Assembly (NCBI GenBank): GCA_039975855.1
Contig: JBDWGH010000002.1
Location: forward strand, 1,194,850 to 1,258,849
DNA: 64,000 nucleotides
Source: Litorimonas sp039975855
Lineage (GTDB): Bacteria > Pseudomonadota > Alphaproteobacteria > Caulobacterales > Maricaulaceae
Reading direction: 5' to 3'
The notes below the pieces were generated by a model. It saw only the letters and a program-made list of their open reading frames with translations, was not told the DNA's origin and searched no databases. Shown one piece after another: positions 17,562-24,081 of the stretch (position 1 is the stretch's first letter; the number at the start of each line of letters is the position of its first letter). The position numbers were made by a program, and so were the translations under genes.

Positions 17562-17868
17562 CTGATGTGCGTTCCTCAATGGTTTGCAAAAAACTAATGA
17601 TTTTAGTCGCAATGACTCCCTTTGCTTTCGACAGCCGGTTTTTTCTTTGATCGGAGTTTTCGACGTTTTCAGCGAAAAACATAATTGATGAAACTGGAAT
17701 CTTAAACTCGATTGCGTACTTTTCGAGCACGTCTATTGATGGCTTCTTATTATTATTCTCTATCTCCGAAATATGTGACCTTGAGATACCTAGCCTTTCA
17801 GCTAACTCTCCTTGCTTCATGTCATGGAAGACACGAAGCAATCTTAACGCTTCATGCAACACGTTCAT
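17554..17868 (-). CDS. XRE-family HTH regulator of the retron operon
   Basis: A 104-residue protein with a Cro/CI-type helix-turn-helix in the first 60 residues: MKQGELAERLGISRSHISEI then ENNNKKPSIDVLEKYAIEF. The AGGAG at 17871-17875 is only 2 nt from the ATG but 8 nt from the GTG at codon 3 (17862), so GTG may be the true start. It overlaps the RT by 8 nt, which suggests translational coupling. Small XRE proteins occur beside retron RTs in one described retron type. It may repress the operon through the TTGT-GTT-ACAA palindrome just upstream, or act as part of the retron's toxin control. Confidence 0.85.
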   Translation of the reverse strand: MNVLHEALRLLRVFHDMKQGELAERLGISRSHISEIENNNKKPSIDVLEKYAIEFKIPVSSIMFFAENVENSDQRKNRLSKAKGVIATKIISFLQTIEERTSDA

Positions 17869-17877
17869 TCTCCTATT

Positions 17878-17888
17878 TTGTGTTACAA
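17878..17888. promoter_or_regulatory. Candidate XRE operator TTGT-N3-ACAA
   Basis: An 11-bp perfect palindrome, TTGTGTTACAA, lies 9-20 bp upstream of the XRE start. Short inverted half-sites of this kind are common XRE operators and the position fits autorepression. The match is short, so chance is possible. Confidence 0.35.
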
Positions 17889-17900
17889 TCCGGTTAGCGG

Positions 17901-18083
17901 TTAAACACCCAGACCGAGGATGAAACCGAGAACGATTTCAACCAATCTAAAAATGCGCGGTCCCCAGATGAGGACCATTCGTATAACTCTTCCGGTCCGC
18001 AGCCACTTAGGCCACTTCCCTTTTTTAGCGATACGTCTCTTCCGCCGCCCCGGCGGTTCAGTAGGTTTATTAAAAGTATCCAT
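17901..18083 (-). CDS. Small basic membrane peptide upstream of the retron genes
   Basis: A 60-residue frame with GGAG 6 nt before its ATG. Residues 1-30 are very basic (PPGRRKRRIAKKGKWPKWLR), and residues 31-60 are hydrophobic with few charges (VIRMVLIWGPRIF, then VEIVLGFILGLGV), suggesting one membrane segment with a cytoplasmic basic tail by the positive-inside rule. It lies 32 bp ahead of the XRE gene on the same strand and directly after a strong RNA hairpin. I know no family for it. It might be a toxin-like effector or just a structural small protein; the start context supports translation. Confidence 0.55.
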   Translation of the reverse strand: MDTFNKPTEPPGRRKRRIAKKGKWPKWLRTGRVIRMVLIWGPRIFRLVEIVLGFILGLGV

Positions 18084-18096
18084 GTGGATCTCCGTT

Positions 18097-18198
18097 GTTG
18101 GCCGATAGCAGAATTGCTACCGGGTCTTACCAACGCAGGCGTGGACACCGGGGCTTCACCTTCATGCAAAGGCCTCGCCGGTCTTAGGCGAGGCCTGC
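18097..18198 (-). ncRNA. Structured leader RNA, candidate retron ncRNA or attenuator
   Basis: Read on the minus strand, two strong stems lie just before the small peptide. The first is AGGCCTCGCC-loop-GGCGAGGCCT (18187-18196 with 18170-18179, 7-nt loop, perfect). The second is GTTGG (18130-18134) - CCGGTAGCA - ATTC - TGCTATCGG - CCAAC (18097-18123), with its outer GTTGG/CCAAC pair closing. A third pairing, GCAGGC (18193-18198) with GCCTGC (18135-18140), competes with the first stem. Retron RTs need a structured msr-msd RNA upstream, so this is the best candidate in the operon. I could not define a1/a2 ends or the branch guanosine, so it may instead be an attenuator. Confidence 0.35.
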
Positions 18199-18385
18199 TT
18201 GGCGCACATCAGGGTCACAGAGGTCACAGGGACATGAGGACGCATGACAGCATCAAACGGTAGAGCTTTTACACTCCACGGAACGCTTCAAATGTAACGC
18301 TCCCAGGTTTCAGACTTTATATTTCCAAACACCGAAGTGTTCCGAACAAACCTTACATAGGCGAGCTTCAGCTTTAAATCAAGAC

Positions 18386-18413
18386 AAAATGTCACTTTTA
18401 GCGACATTTTTTT
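18386..18413 (+). terminator. Hairpin with T-run
   Basis: AAAATGTC (18386-18393) pairs with GACATTTT (18403-18410) around a 9-nt loop and is followed by TTT. On the minus strand it also ends in Ts, so it could work in both directions. No gene on either strand ends nearby; it may insulate the island end or belong to a small RNA. Stem is AT-rich, so confidence is low. Confidence 0.35.
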
Positions 18414-18673
18414 AGATAATGAGGACCGCATCTCTCGGAATGATAAGGTCCGCTTCGCCCTCAAAGCCGACATCATCGCCCTCGCACCCATATATATACC
18501 GACCATATAAAGCCCGCGTCTCCGTGACCCCACGACGAGCATCCAAGATATATCCTCGCATACGTGTCTCCATACATCTGCATTAATGGAGCCGCTCAGA
18601 ATCTGCGCGTATCTCTAGCGGGTTTGACTTAGTCCCTGGGATAATTGGAACGCTATAAACTTCTATATTTCAT

Positions 18674-18690
18674 GTAACCGCGAAGTAACC
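18674..18690. repeat. Paired GTAACC motif, right arm-type site candidate
   Basis: GTAACC at 18674-18679 and 18685-18690, spaced 11 bp as in the left copy, with a third GTAACC at 18729-18734. They lie about 55-115 bp inside attR. Equal spacing at both island ends supports a role in integrase or excisionase binding. Confidence 0.5.
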
Positions 18691-18787
18691 GAGCTTCGAG
18701 AACAAGGTCAGTGACCCTCACCTATCGAGTAACCGAAACGTCAAATGTGGTTCAAAACCCCGTTCTTAAGTGCATTTTGGGAGAGGA

Positions 18788-18838
18788 AAATCTGGAGCGG
18801 GCGATGAGATTCGAACCCACGACCCTCACCTTGGCAAG
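18788..18838. repeat. attR: 51-bp direct repeat within tRNA-Gly
   Basis: Identical to 884-934. Here the repeat is part of the complete tRNA gene: 18793-18838 is its 3' 46 nt from the anticodon arm to CCA. Recombination between the two copies would release a circle of 17,904 bp and leave one intact tRNA. Confidence 0.93.
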
Positions 18839-18867
18839 GTGATGCTCTACCACTGAGCTACGCCCGC
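18793..18867 (-). tRNA. tRNA-Gly (GCC anticodon)
   Basis: Read on the minus strand, the acceptor stem GCGGGCG/CGCCCGC closes, with U discriminator and encoded CCA. The D arm GTAGCTCAGTGGTAGAGC, anticodon loop in CTTGCCAAG (anticodon GCC), and T arm GTGGGTTCGAATCTCA are all canonical. Length 75 nt with CCA. It is the integration target of the island, whose inserted end restored the gene's 3' half. Confidence 0.97.
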
Positions 18868-19062
18868 TCATTAGATTTGCGTAGAAAACGTGATCTCGCG
18901 ATCGCATTCTTTGGTAGGCGCGCCGTATAGACTCAAAAGCGAGGCGTGTTCAAGCCTTTTTGCAGGGCAAATTCACATTGTCCCTGTCGACCAAAAATGC
19001 GACTCCGCGAAGCCCATGAAATATGCTATGAAACAAATCTGAGTCTGTCGCGGGAGTAAGAT

Positions 19063-19455
19063 ATGTTCGATGAAAAACTCATCAAAACTGCAAAGGCACT
19101 CACCCAATATTGCCGAGATCACGAAGAGGCCAAAGCCCTCGACACATTATATTCTCAAGATTGTGTATCCGTCGAAGCTCTAGATATGCCAGACGGACCA
19201 ATGGGCCGAGAAGCCTGCGGTTTAGAAGCTATTCGCAAAAAACATGAGTGGTGGTATTCAACGAGTGAAGAGCACTCCAGCACTGTCGACGGCCCTTTCC
19301 TGCATGGGGATAATAGCTTTTCTCTGATTTTTGATATGGACGTCACCGATAAAAAATCCGGAGAACGCAAACAAATGCGAGAGATCGGGCATTATATGAT
19401 AAATTCTGAAGGAAAAATCATCCGTGAAGCCTTCTACTATCCTCCCTTTGAATAG
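19063..19455 (+). CDS. SnoaL-like / NTF2-fold protein
   Basis: A 130-residue cytoplasmic protein of the SnoaL/nuclear-transport-factor-2 type: an N-terminal helix (LIKTAKALTQYCRDH), then LYSQDCVSVEA, GLEAIRKKHEWWYS, and strands ending in REIGHYMINSEGKIIREAFYY. Such cone-shaped folds host varied isomerase or binding functions; the substrate cannot be read. GGAG lies 7 nt before the ATG. First gene right of the tRNA-Gly gene and outside the island. It is followed 28 bp later by the tRNA-editing gene on the same strand, so the two may be co-transcribed. Confidence 0.78.
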   Translation: MFDEKLIKTAKALTQYCRDHEEAKALDTLYSQDCVSVEALDMPDGPMGREACGLEAIRKKHEWWYSTSEEHSSTVDGPFLHGDNSFSLIFDMDVTDKKSGERKQMREIGHYMINSEGKIIREAFYYPPFE

Positions 19456-19483
19456 GTCGTCTATTTGATTTAAACGAGTCTCC

Positions 19484-19999
19484 ATGACGGCGACACCTCA
19501 CAGCACCGAACCTGCACTTTACGCTTTACTCGACCGATTGGGAATTTCGCACCACACCGAAGAACATCGGGCCGTCTTCACTGTGGAAGAAGGGACAGAT
19601 ATAAAAGCACGCCTGCCGGGCGGTCATTCGAAGAACCTGTTTCTCAAAGACAAGGCGGGTGAGTATGTCTTGGTAAGCGCATTGGGCAGTACAACAATCA
19701 AACTGAACCAATTGCATAAACGGATTGGCACGAAACGGCTTTCATTCGGCAAGCCTGACGCCTTGCAGGAATTATTAGGGGTTGTACCGGGATCGGTGAC
19801 CGTTTTTTCTGTGCTAAATGATACAAATCATAAAGTTCGTCTGATTTTGGACAAAGCCCTATTTGATAATAACGTTGTATGGTTTCATCCTATGCGCAAT
19901 ACGGCCAGCACACGTGTTGCGCCGCAGGATATTATTTCTTTTGCGACCGCGACGGGGCATGCTCCGACCGTCATTGATTTTAGTGAGGACATTTCATGA
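19484..19999 (+). CDS. Prolyl-tRNA editing protein, YbaK/ProX family
   Basis: A 171-residue YbaK/EbsC-fold protein. These act in trans to remove mischarged alanine (or cysteine) from tRNA-Pro. Family features are HRAVFTVEEG, LPGGHSKNLFLKDKAGEYVL around residues 40-60 (with the conserved Lys), GSTTIKLNQL, and VFSVLNDTNHKVRLILDKAL. The order and length fit the alphaproteobacterial ProX/PrdX type more than the shorter E. coli YbaK. It overlaps the ribokinase gene by ATGA. Exact mischarged amino acid not decidable here. Confidence 0.9.
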   Translation: MTATPHSTEPALYALLDRLGISHHTEEHRAVFTVEEGTDIKARLPGGHSKNLFLKDKAGEYVLVSALGSTTIKLNQLHKRIGTKRLSFGKPDALQELLGVVPGSVTVFSVLNDTNHKVRLILDKALFDNNVVWFHPMRNTASTRVAPQDIISFATATGHAPTVIDFSEDIS

Positions 20000-20838
20000 G
20001 CTATGGTTTGACCGTTTTAGGGTCCGTAAATCTCGACTTGATTGTCCAAGTTGACGCGCTCCCGCAAGCCGGTGAGACGGTGACCGGCGGTGCCTATTCC
20101 GCCCTGCCCGGCGGTAAAGGGGCTAATGTCGCCGTTGCCGCGAAGCGTTTGGGTGCCGAAACTGAGATTATGGCTGCGGTTGGCGATGATGATTACGCGG
20201 CACAAGCGCTCGTTAACTTGGAAAATGAAGGCGTTTATTTGGATGCGGTCAGGCGTTTGGACGCGCATACGGGTCTTGCATTTATTACGGTATCTAAAGA
20301 TGGCGAAAACCAAATTGCTGTCGCAAGTGGTGCAAATGCCGCTTATGCACCGAGCGATGTTCCAAAGCTCTGCAGTGATGTTCTCATCACGCAATTTGAA
20401 ATTCCAATCCCCGTCATCGAGGGCGCACTGGAGAACTATAAAGGTTTCGTCGCGGTCAATGCTTCGCCGGTCCGAAGCGGCGTAGACGCCATTTTGAGCC
20501 GAGCAGATTTAATTATTTTGAACGAAGGTGAAGCCTCACAATATGACCTCAGCGGTCATACAGGATTAGTCGCCGTTACCTTGGGATCCGAAGGGGCAGA
20601 GCTCCGCAGGGACGGAAAGATTATCGCAACCGCCAAACCTCCGAAAGTCGCGGTCATTGACACAACAGGTGCGGGAGATGCGTTTGCGGCGGCCCTCACG
20701 GTCGCTTTAGCGGAGAAGCAATCAGAGCAAGACGCTTTGGAGTTTGCCTGCGCCGTTGGCGCCTTGACGACAACTAAGCTAGGGACCCAAACGGCCAGCC
20801 CGACACGCGCAGAAGTGGATGAGGTTTTAAGGCGTTAA
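19996..20838 (+). CDS. rbsK: Ribokinase-like PfkB sugar kinase
   Basis: A 280-residue PfkB-family kinase. GSVNLDLIVQVDALPQAGET at the start and PGGKGANVAVAAKRLG around 35-50 match the ribokinase substrate-binding region; the ATP/anion-hole motif DTTGAGDAFAAAL at about 220-232 carries the catalytic Asp. It should phosphorylate ribose to ribose-5-phosphate. A nucleoside hydrolase lies 0.7 kb downstream and a phosphoribosyltransferase between them on the other strand, so ribose from nucleoside breakdown is a likely substrate. Overlaps the tRNA-editing gene by 4 nt. Other PfkB sugars cannot be excluded. Confidence 0.85.
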   Translation: MSYGLTVLGSVNLDLIVQVDALPQAGETVTGGAYSALPGGKGANVAVAAKRLGAETEIMAAVGDDDYAAQALVNLENEGVYLDAVRRLDAHTGLAFITVSKDGENQIAVASGANAAYAPSDVPKLCSDVLITQFEIPIPVIEGALENYKGFVAVNASPVRSGVDAILSRADLIILNEGEASQYDLSGHTGLVAVTLGSEGAELRRDGKIIATAKPPKVAVIDTTGAGDAFAAALTVALAEKQSEQDALEFACAVGALTTTKLGTQTASPTRAEVDEVLRR

Positions 20839-20847
20839 AGAAACACT

Positions 20848-21450
20848 CTAAAACTGGGGCTTCATGTCAAAATAGCGCGCCGGCATCGTTCCGCGTTTCA
20901 AAAGTTCCTGTTTGGAACATCCCCGGAGTTCATGCGGGAAAACCGTCCATTCGTCCGTCTCGTGAATATAAAAATCGGGCGTACGGTTTGTCAGATTTCG
21001 CTTTGGCTTGTAGAAGATCGTGGCAACCCGGATATCTTCAGGTGTGTTTCTTCGGCAGCGGGCACGGACTTCGCGAATAATGGCATCAACACTCCGGCCG
21101 CTATCAAAAATATCATCGATAATCAGAAGACGGTCTTCGGCATTCACCTCGTCTACGACGTGTTGCAACCCCATGACTTGCACTTCGGGTAGGACCTCTC
21201 TTCCATCAAAGCTCGTCGTCCGCGCACCGTAGCTTGCCGTACGAATCGCAAAGTGATTGGTTGGACATTCAAGTGTTTCCAGCACCTCTTGAACGGCAAT
21301 CCCAACGGGCGCCCCACCGCGCCAAACGCCTAAAATATAGCTCGGCTTAAAATCAGATTCGTGGATACGTAACGCCAGCTCGAACGAGTCATGCAAAAGC
21401 TCTTCTGCGCTAACAAACACTTTTTCGATATTCGGAGTTGGGTCGGCCAT
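20848..21450 (-). CDS. Purine-type phosphoribosyltransferase
   Basis: A type I phosphoribosyltransferase of about 200 residues with the PRPP loop DRLLIIDDIFDSGRS and an upstream ILGVWRGGAPVG loop, like hypoxanthine/xanthine-type enzymes. It joins a free base with PRPP to give the nucleotide. A TTG 15 nt further up also keeps the frame (21465), but the ATG at 21450 is preferred; neither has a good ribosome site. It lies between a ribokinase and a nucleoside hydrolase, in keeping with salvage of bases released from nucleosides. The exact base is not decidable. Confidence 0.82.
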   Translation of the reverse strand: MADPTPNIEKVFVSAEELLHDSFELALRIHESDFKPSYILGVWRGGAPVGIAVQEVLETLECPTNHFAIRTASYGARTTSFDGREVLPEVQVMGLQHVVDEVNAEDRLLIIDDIFDSGRSVDAIIREVRARCRRNTPEDIRVATIFYKPKRNLTNRTPDFYIHETDEWTVFPHELRGCSKQELLKRGTMPARYFDMKPQF

Positions 21451-21533
21451 AATACGTGTCTTCAAATTAGGTAGATAGGCGACTTAAAGGAATGCTTGCT
21501 TCCCCTCAAATCTTTTCGGGCGCATAAGGCAGT

Positions 21534-22478
21534 ATGGAAAACCGACCTCTTATATTTGACTGTGATCCGGGACAGGATGACGCCATCAGTTTGATTATGG
21601 CGCTTTCGCCCGACAGTGGCCTGGACATTCGCGCAATCACGACCGTCGCGGGGAATACATCCCTCGCGAAATGCCAGCGCAACGCGCGGATGATCGCAGA
21701 AATTTGTGGACGAAGAGACGTTCCCGTTTTTGCAGGATGTGAAGCCCCTTTGAAACTACCGCTAGCAACAGCGGAAGAGGTGCACGGTGTAGAAGGTTTG
21801 GATGGTTTAGAAATCTTCGAATCGGACATCCCTCTGCAGGAGGAGAATGCTGTCGATGCAATCATCCGTCTGTGCAGAACCATTGAGGGCGTCGTTCTTG
21901 TTCCGACCGGTCCCCTAACCAATATCGCAACCGCCCTAACCCGCGCACCAGACATCATAGCGCGTATCTCCGAGATCGTTATTATGGGCGGGGCGCGAAG
22001 TGAAGCGGGGAACATCACCCCATCGGCAGAATTCAATATTTATGTCGATCCGCATGCCGCAAAAATAGTCTTTGATGCATCCGTCAAAAAAACTGTCTTT
22101 GGATTGGACGTCACTCATAAGGCCCTGATCAAAGATAAACATGTAGACCGAATTGCCGCGATGGGCACAGAGATGGGCAAACGCCTGACCGGCATGCTCC
22201 GCAGTGATTATGCGGAATATGACCGTGCCAAATTCGGGACCGCTGGCACGCCCATTCACGACGCTTGCACGACGGCCTACCTGCTCCAACCCGATATATT
22301 CAACTTTAAATCCGTTAATGTGCAAGTCGAGACGGAAAGCGAGCTGACTCGCGGTCATACGGCCGTAGATTTCTGGCAAATGACGGGCCGCCCCCGCGAC
22401 ACGAATTGGGCAGTAGGTGTCGACGCGGATGAATTTTTCGAATTGATGATCGACAGGATTGCGGCTTATCCCGATTGA
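21534..22478 (+). CDS. Inosine-uridine-type nucleoside hydrolase
   Basis: A 314-residue member of the IUNH family. The calcium-binding N-terminal motif reads FDCDPGQDDAISLIMAL (DxDPGxDD at about 9-15), followed by TTVAGN and the FAGCE segment; VPTGPLTNIATAL and IVIMGGA are also typical. It cleaves the N-glycosidic bond of a nucleoside to base plus ribose. The ribose could feed the nearby ribokinase and the base the phosphoribosyltransferase. Purine versus pyrimidine preference not determinable. A short GAGGG/CCCTC hairpin with TTTT follows the stop. Confidence 0.93.
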   Translation: MENRPLIFDCDPGQDDAISLIMALSPDSGLDIRAITTVAGNTSLAKCQRNARMIAEICGRRDVPVFAGCEAPLKLPLATAEEVHGVEGLDGLEIFESDIPLQEENAVDAIIRLCRTIEGVVLVPTGPLTNIATALTRAPDIIARISEIVIMGGARSEAGNITPSAEFNIYVDPHAAKIVFDASVKKTVFGLDVTHKALIKDKHVDRIAAMGTEMGKRLTGMLRSDYAEYDRAKFGTAGTPIHDACTTAYLLQPDIFNFKSVNVQVETESELTRGHTAVDFWQMTGRPRDTNWAVGVDADEFFELMIDRIAAYPD

Positions 22479-22497
22479 GGGGTGAATTCCCTCTTTT
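22477..22497 (+). terminator. Terminator-like hairpin after the nucleoside hydrolase
   Basis: GAGGG (22477-22481) pairs with CCCTC (22489-22493) around a 7-nt loop, followed directly by TTTT. The stem is short and begins within the stop codon, so this is a modest candidate. Confidence 0.4.
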
Positions 22498-22554
22498 CAA
22501 TGGCTCTGACGTTGCTAGAGTGACCTTGGCTGATAGTTAAGAGGGTGCAATCTC

Positions 22555-23967
22555 ATGGCGTTTTGTATTGAATGCGGAGCTAAGGTTCCGGATATGGCGA
22601 AGTTCTGCCCGCAATGCGGAGCGAAACTTGTTGAGATAGATCCCGTCAGTGAAACCGTTGCTGACCCGATAGCCGAAACGCCCGAAGCTGACGTGAGTGA
22701 AGGTACGGCTTCGATTGAGGAGCAGGAGCCAAAAGCTGAAACGGATAGCGTTGCCGAAGAACACCCCGAAACCGAAACCCACGCAGACGCAGATGCCGTC
22801 GATAGCCCACCTTCGGCAACGGCCAGCATCAAAGCGGCCGCCGATAGGGTTGCAGATGATGAGCCAAAATCGAAGGCAGGTCTCTTAATTGGCGTTGGCC
22901 TTTTGGCATTGATTGTTGCGGGCGGCGGAGCTTTTGCGATGGGTCTGTTTAGCGGTGATGATACACCCACAAAGACCGTAGAGCGCGATTCGGAAATTAT
23001 TGCTCCCATAGCTACCTACGAAACGGCCCAAGAGAGCATTGGGAAGCCAAGTGAGAATCCCGTACTGTTAGCCTATCAAGCCGCGATCAAAACAGGACGC
23101 ATTTCCGACCTCGGTCAATTTGCTCAAAACCATCCTGACAATAGTCTGGCAAAGGATGCCCAAGACGCAGCTTTCGCCTCTTTAGAACGTCAGGGATCTG
23201 TTTTGGCTTTTAATACCTTTACGCAGTATTTTCCGGATGCTGACATATCAAGTTATAAAGGGCCGCGGGTCAACGCGGACGTGGTCGATGATCTTGATGA
23301 TGTAACGGCTCCAGCATCAGAACCCCCATCACTTCCCGTCTCGACAATTCGAGCTTCTATTGATCAGCGTGCCAAGGATCTGGAACCTTTCATTGCACAG
23401 GGCGAAATCGATTATGCCCTGATTGTTATTGATGAAATGTTGGCCTTAACCGACTTAAATGAGTTTGAAGCAACGTTTCTTTTGAATTTGCGTGCCATAA
23501 CGGAGACATCGGGCGTCCTCATAACATCATCCGACCCTTTGCCCGTTACGCCGCAGCCCAATACGCAATCCGTTCCTGCTGACATTATGCTAGCCTCAAC
23601 CCCGGAAGACGCATCAGTGGTACCGGACATAACAACCCAGGAAGCGGAGACAACTGAGACCGCGTCGGCGCAAGTCAATGACACGGCTCCTGTTGATATG
23701 CCCTCCTATGACGAACCGGCAAAACCGCTTGAACGGTTTGGCGCAATTACACCAGACGATGCAACGGAGCCTGGTGAGTGCGATATGTTTTTCGATGTGC
23801 TGGCCTCAGGCGCTCCAACAAATATTGATGCGAGCTGCACAAATGCAATTTTTGTTGAGCCTGCTAAAGACGCTGTTTCGAACTGGGTTTACGCGCCCGC
23901 GACACGTGGCGGTGAGCCGGTCCGGCAAAATGATGTCATTGTGAAAATCAAGTTTCATCTAGAATAG
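22555..23967 (+). CDS. Membrane protein with N-terminal zinc ribbon and TonB-C-like end
   Basis: A 470-residue protein of unknown role. Residues 1-25 are a zinc ribbon (C4-x2-C7 ... C18-x2-C21). An acidic Glu/Ala-rich linker (30-100) precedes one membrane helix (about 110-132, GVGLLALIVAGGGAFAMGLF). A long periplasmic part with Asp/Thr/Pro-rich linkers follows. The last ~80 residues (GECDMFFDVLASG, then NWVYAPATRGGEPVRQNDVI and VKIKFHLE) resemble a TonB C-terminal domain. So a cytoplasmic metal ribbon is linked through the membrane to an envelope domain. It stands alone on the + strand. Role unknown; perhaps envelope energy transfer or signalling. Confidence 0.75.
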   Translation: MAFCIECGAKVPDMAKFCPQCGAKLVEIDPVSETVADPIAETPEADVSEGTASIEEQEPKAETDSVAEEHPETETHADADAVDSPPSATASIKAAADRVADDEPKSKAGLLIGVGLLALIVAGGGAFAMGLFSGDDTPTKTVERDSEIIAPIATYETAQESIGKPSENPVLLAYQAAIKTGRISDLGQFAQNHPDNSLAKDAQDAAFASLERQGSVLAFNTFTQYFPDADISSYKGPRVNADVVDDLDDVTAPASEPPSLPVSTIRASIDQRAKDLEPFIAQGEIDYALIVIDEMLALTDLNEFEATFLLNLRAITETSGVLITSSDPLPVTPQPNTQSVPADIMLASTPEDASVVPDITTQEAETTETASAQVNDTAPVDMPSYDEPAKPLERFGAITPDDATEPGECDMFFDVLASGAPTNIDASCTNAIFVEPAKDAVSNWVYAPATRGGEPVRQNDVIVKIKFHLE

Positions 23968-24081
23968 ACAGCGAAGCTCACTGTGTTGTGATTACAGTCG
24001 CCACGAGAACAACAAACGCGCCCTTGAATTGCATCAGTCGACCCGCCACATGAGGTCGGAATTTAGAGTTTGAGAGGTCCC

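Larger units (their letters stand above)
18199..18787. other. Gene-free right end of the island
   Basis: About 590 bp without a credible gene. It holds tandem GGTCACAG repeats (AGGGTCACAG and AGGTCACAGG, about 18210-18229), a hairpin with a T-run (18386-18413), the GTAACC pair at 18674-18690 and a single GTAACC at 18729-18734. An open frame at 18288-18542 has no ribosome site and odd composition, and I reject it. The promoter of the retron operon should lie within this stretch. Confidence 0.5.

Noticed and set aside
18288..18542. Minus-strand open frame of 84 codons near the island's right end
   Set aside because: No ribosome site, unusual composition and no family-like pattern; overlaps a hairpin terminator candidate.
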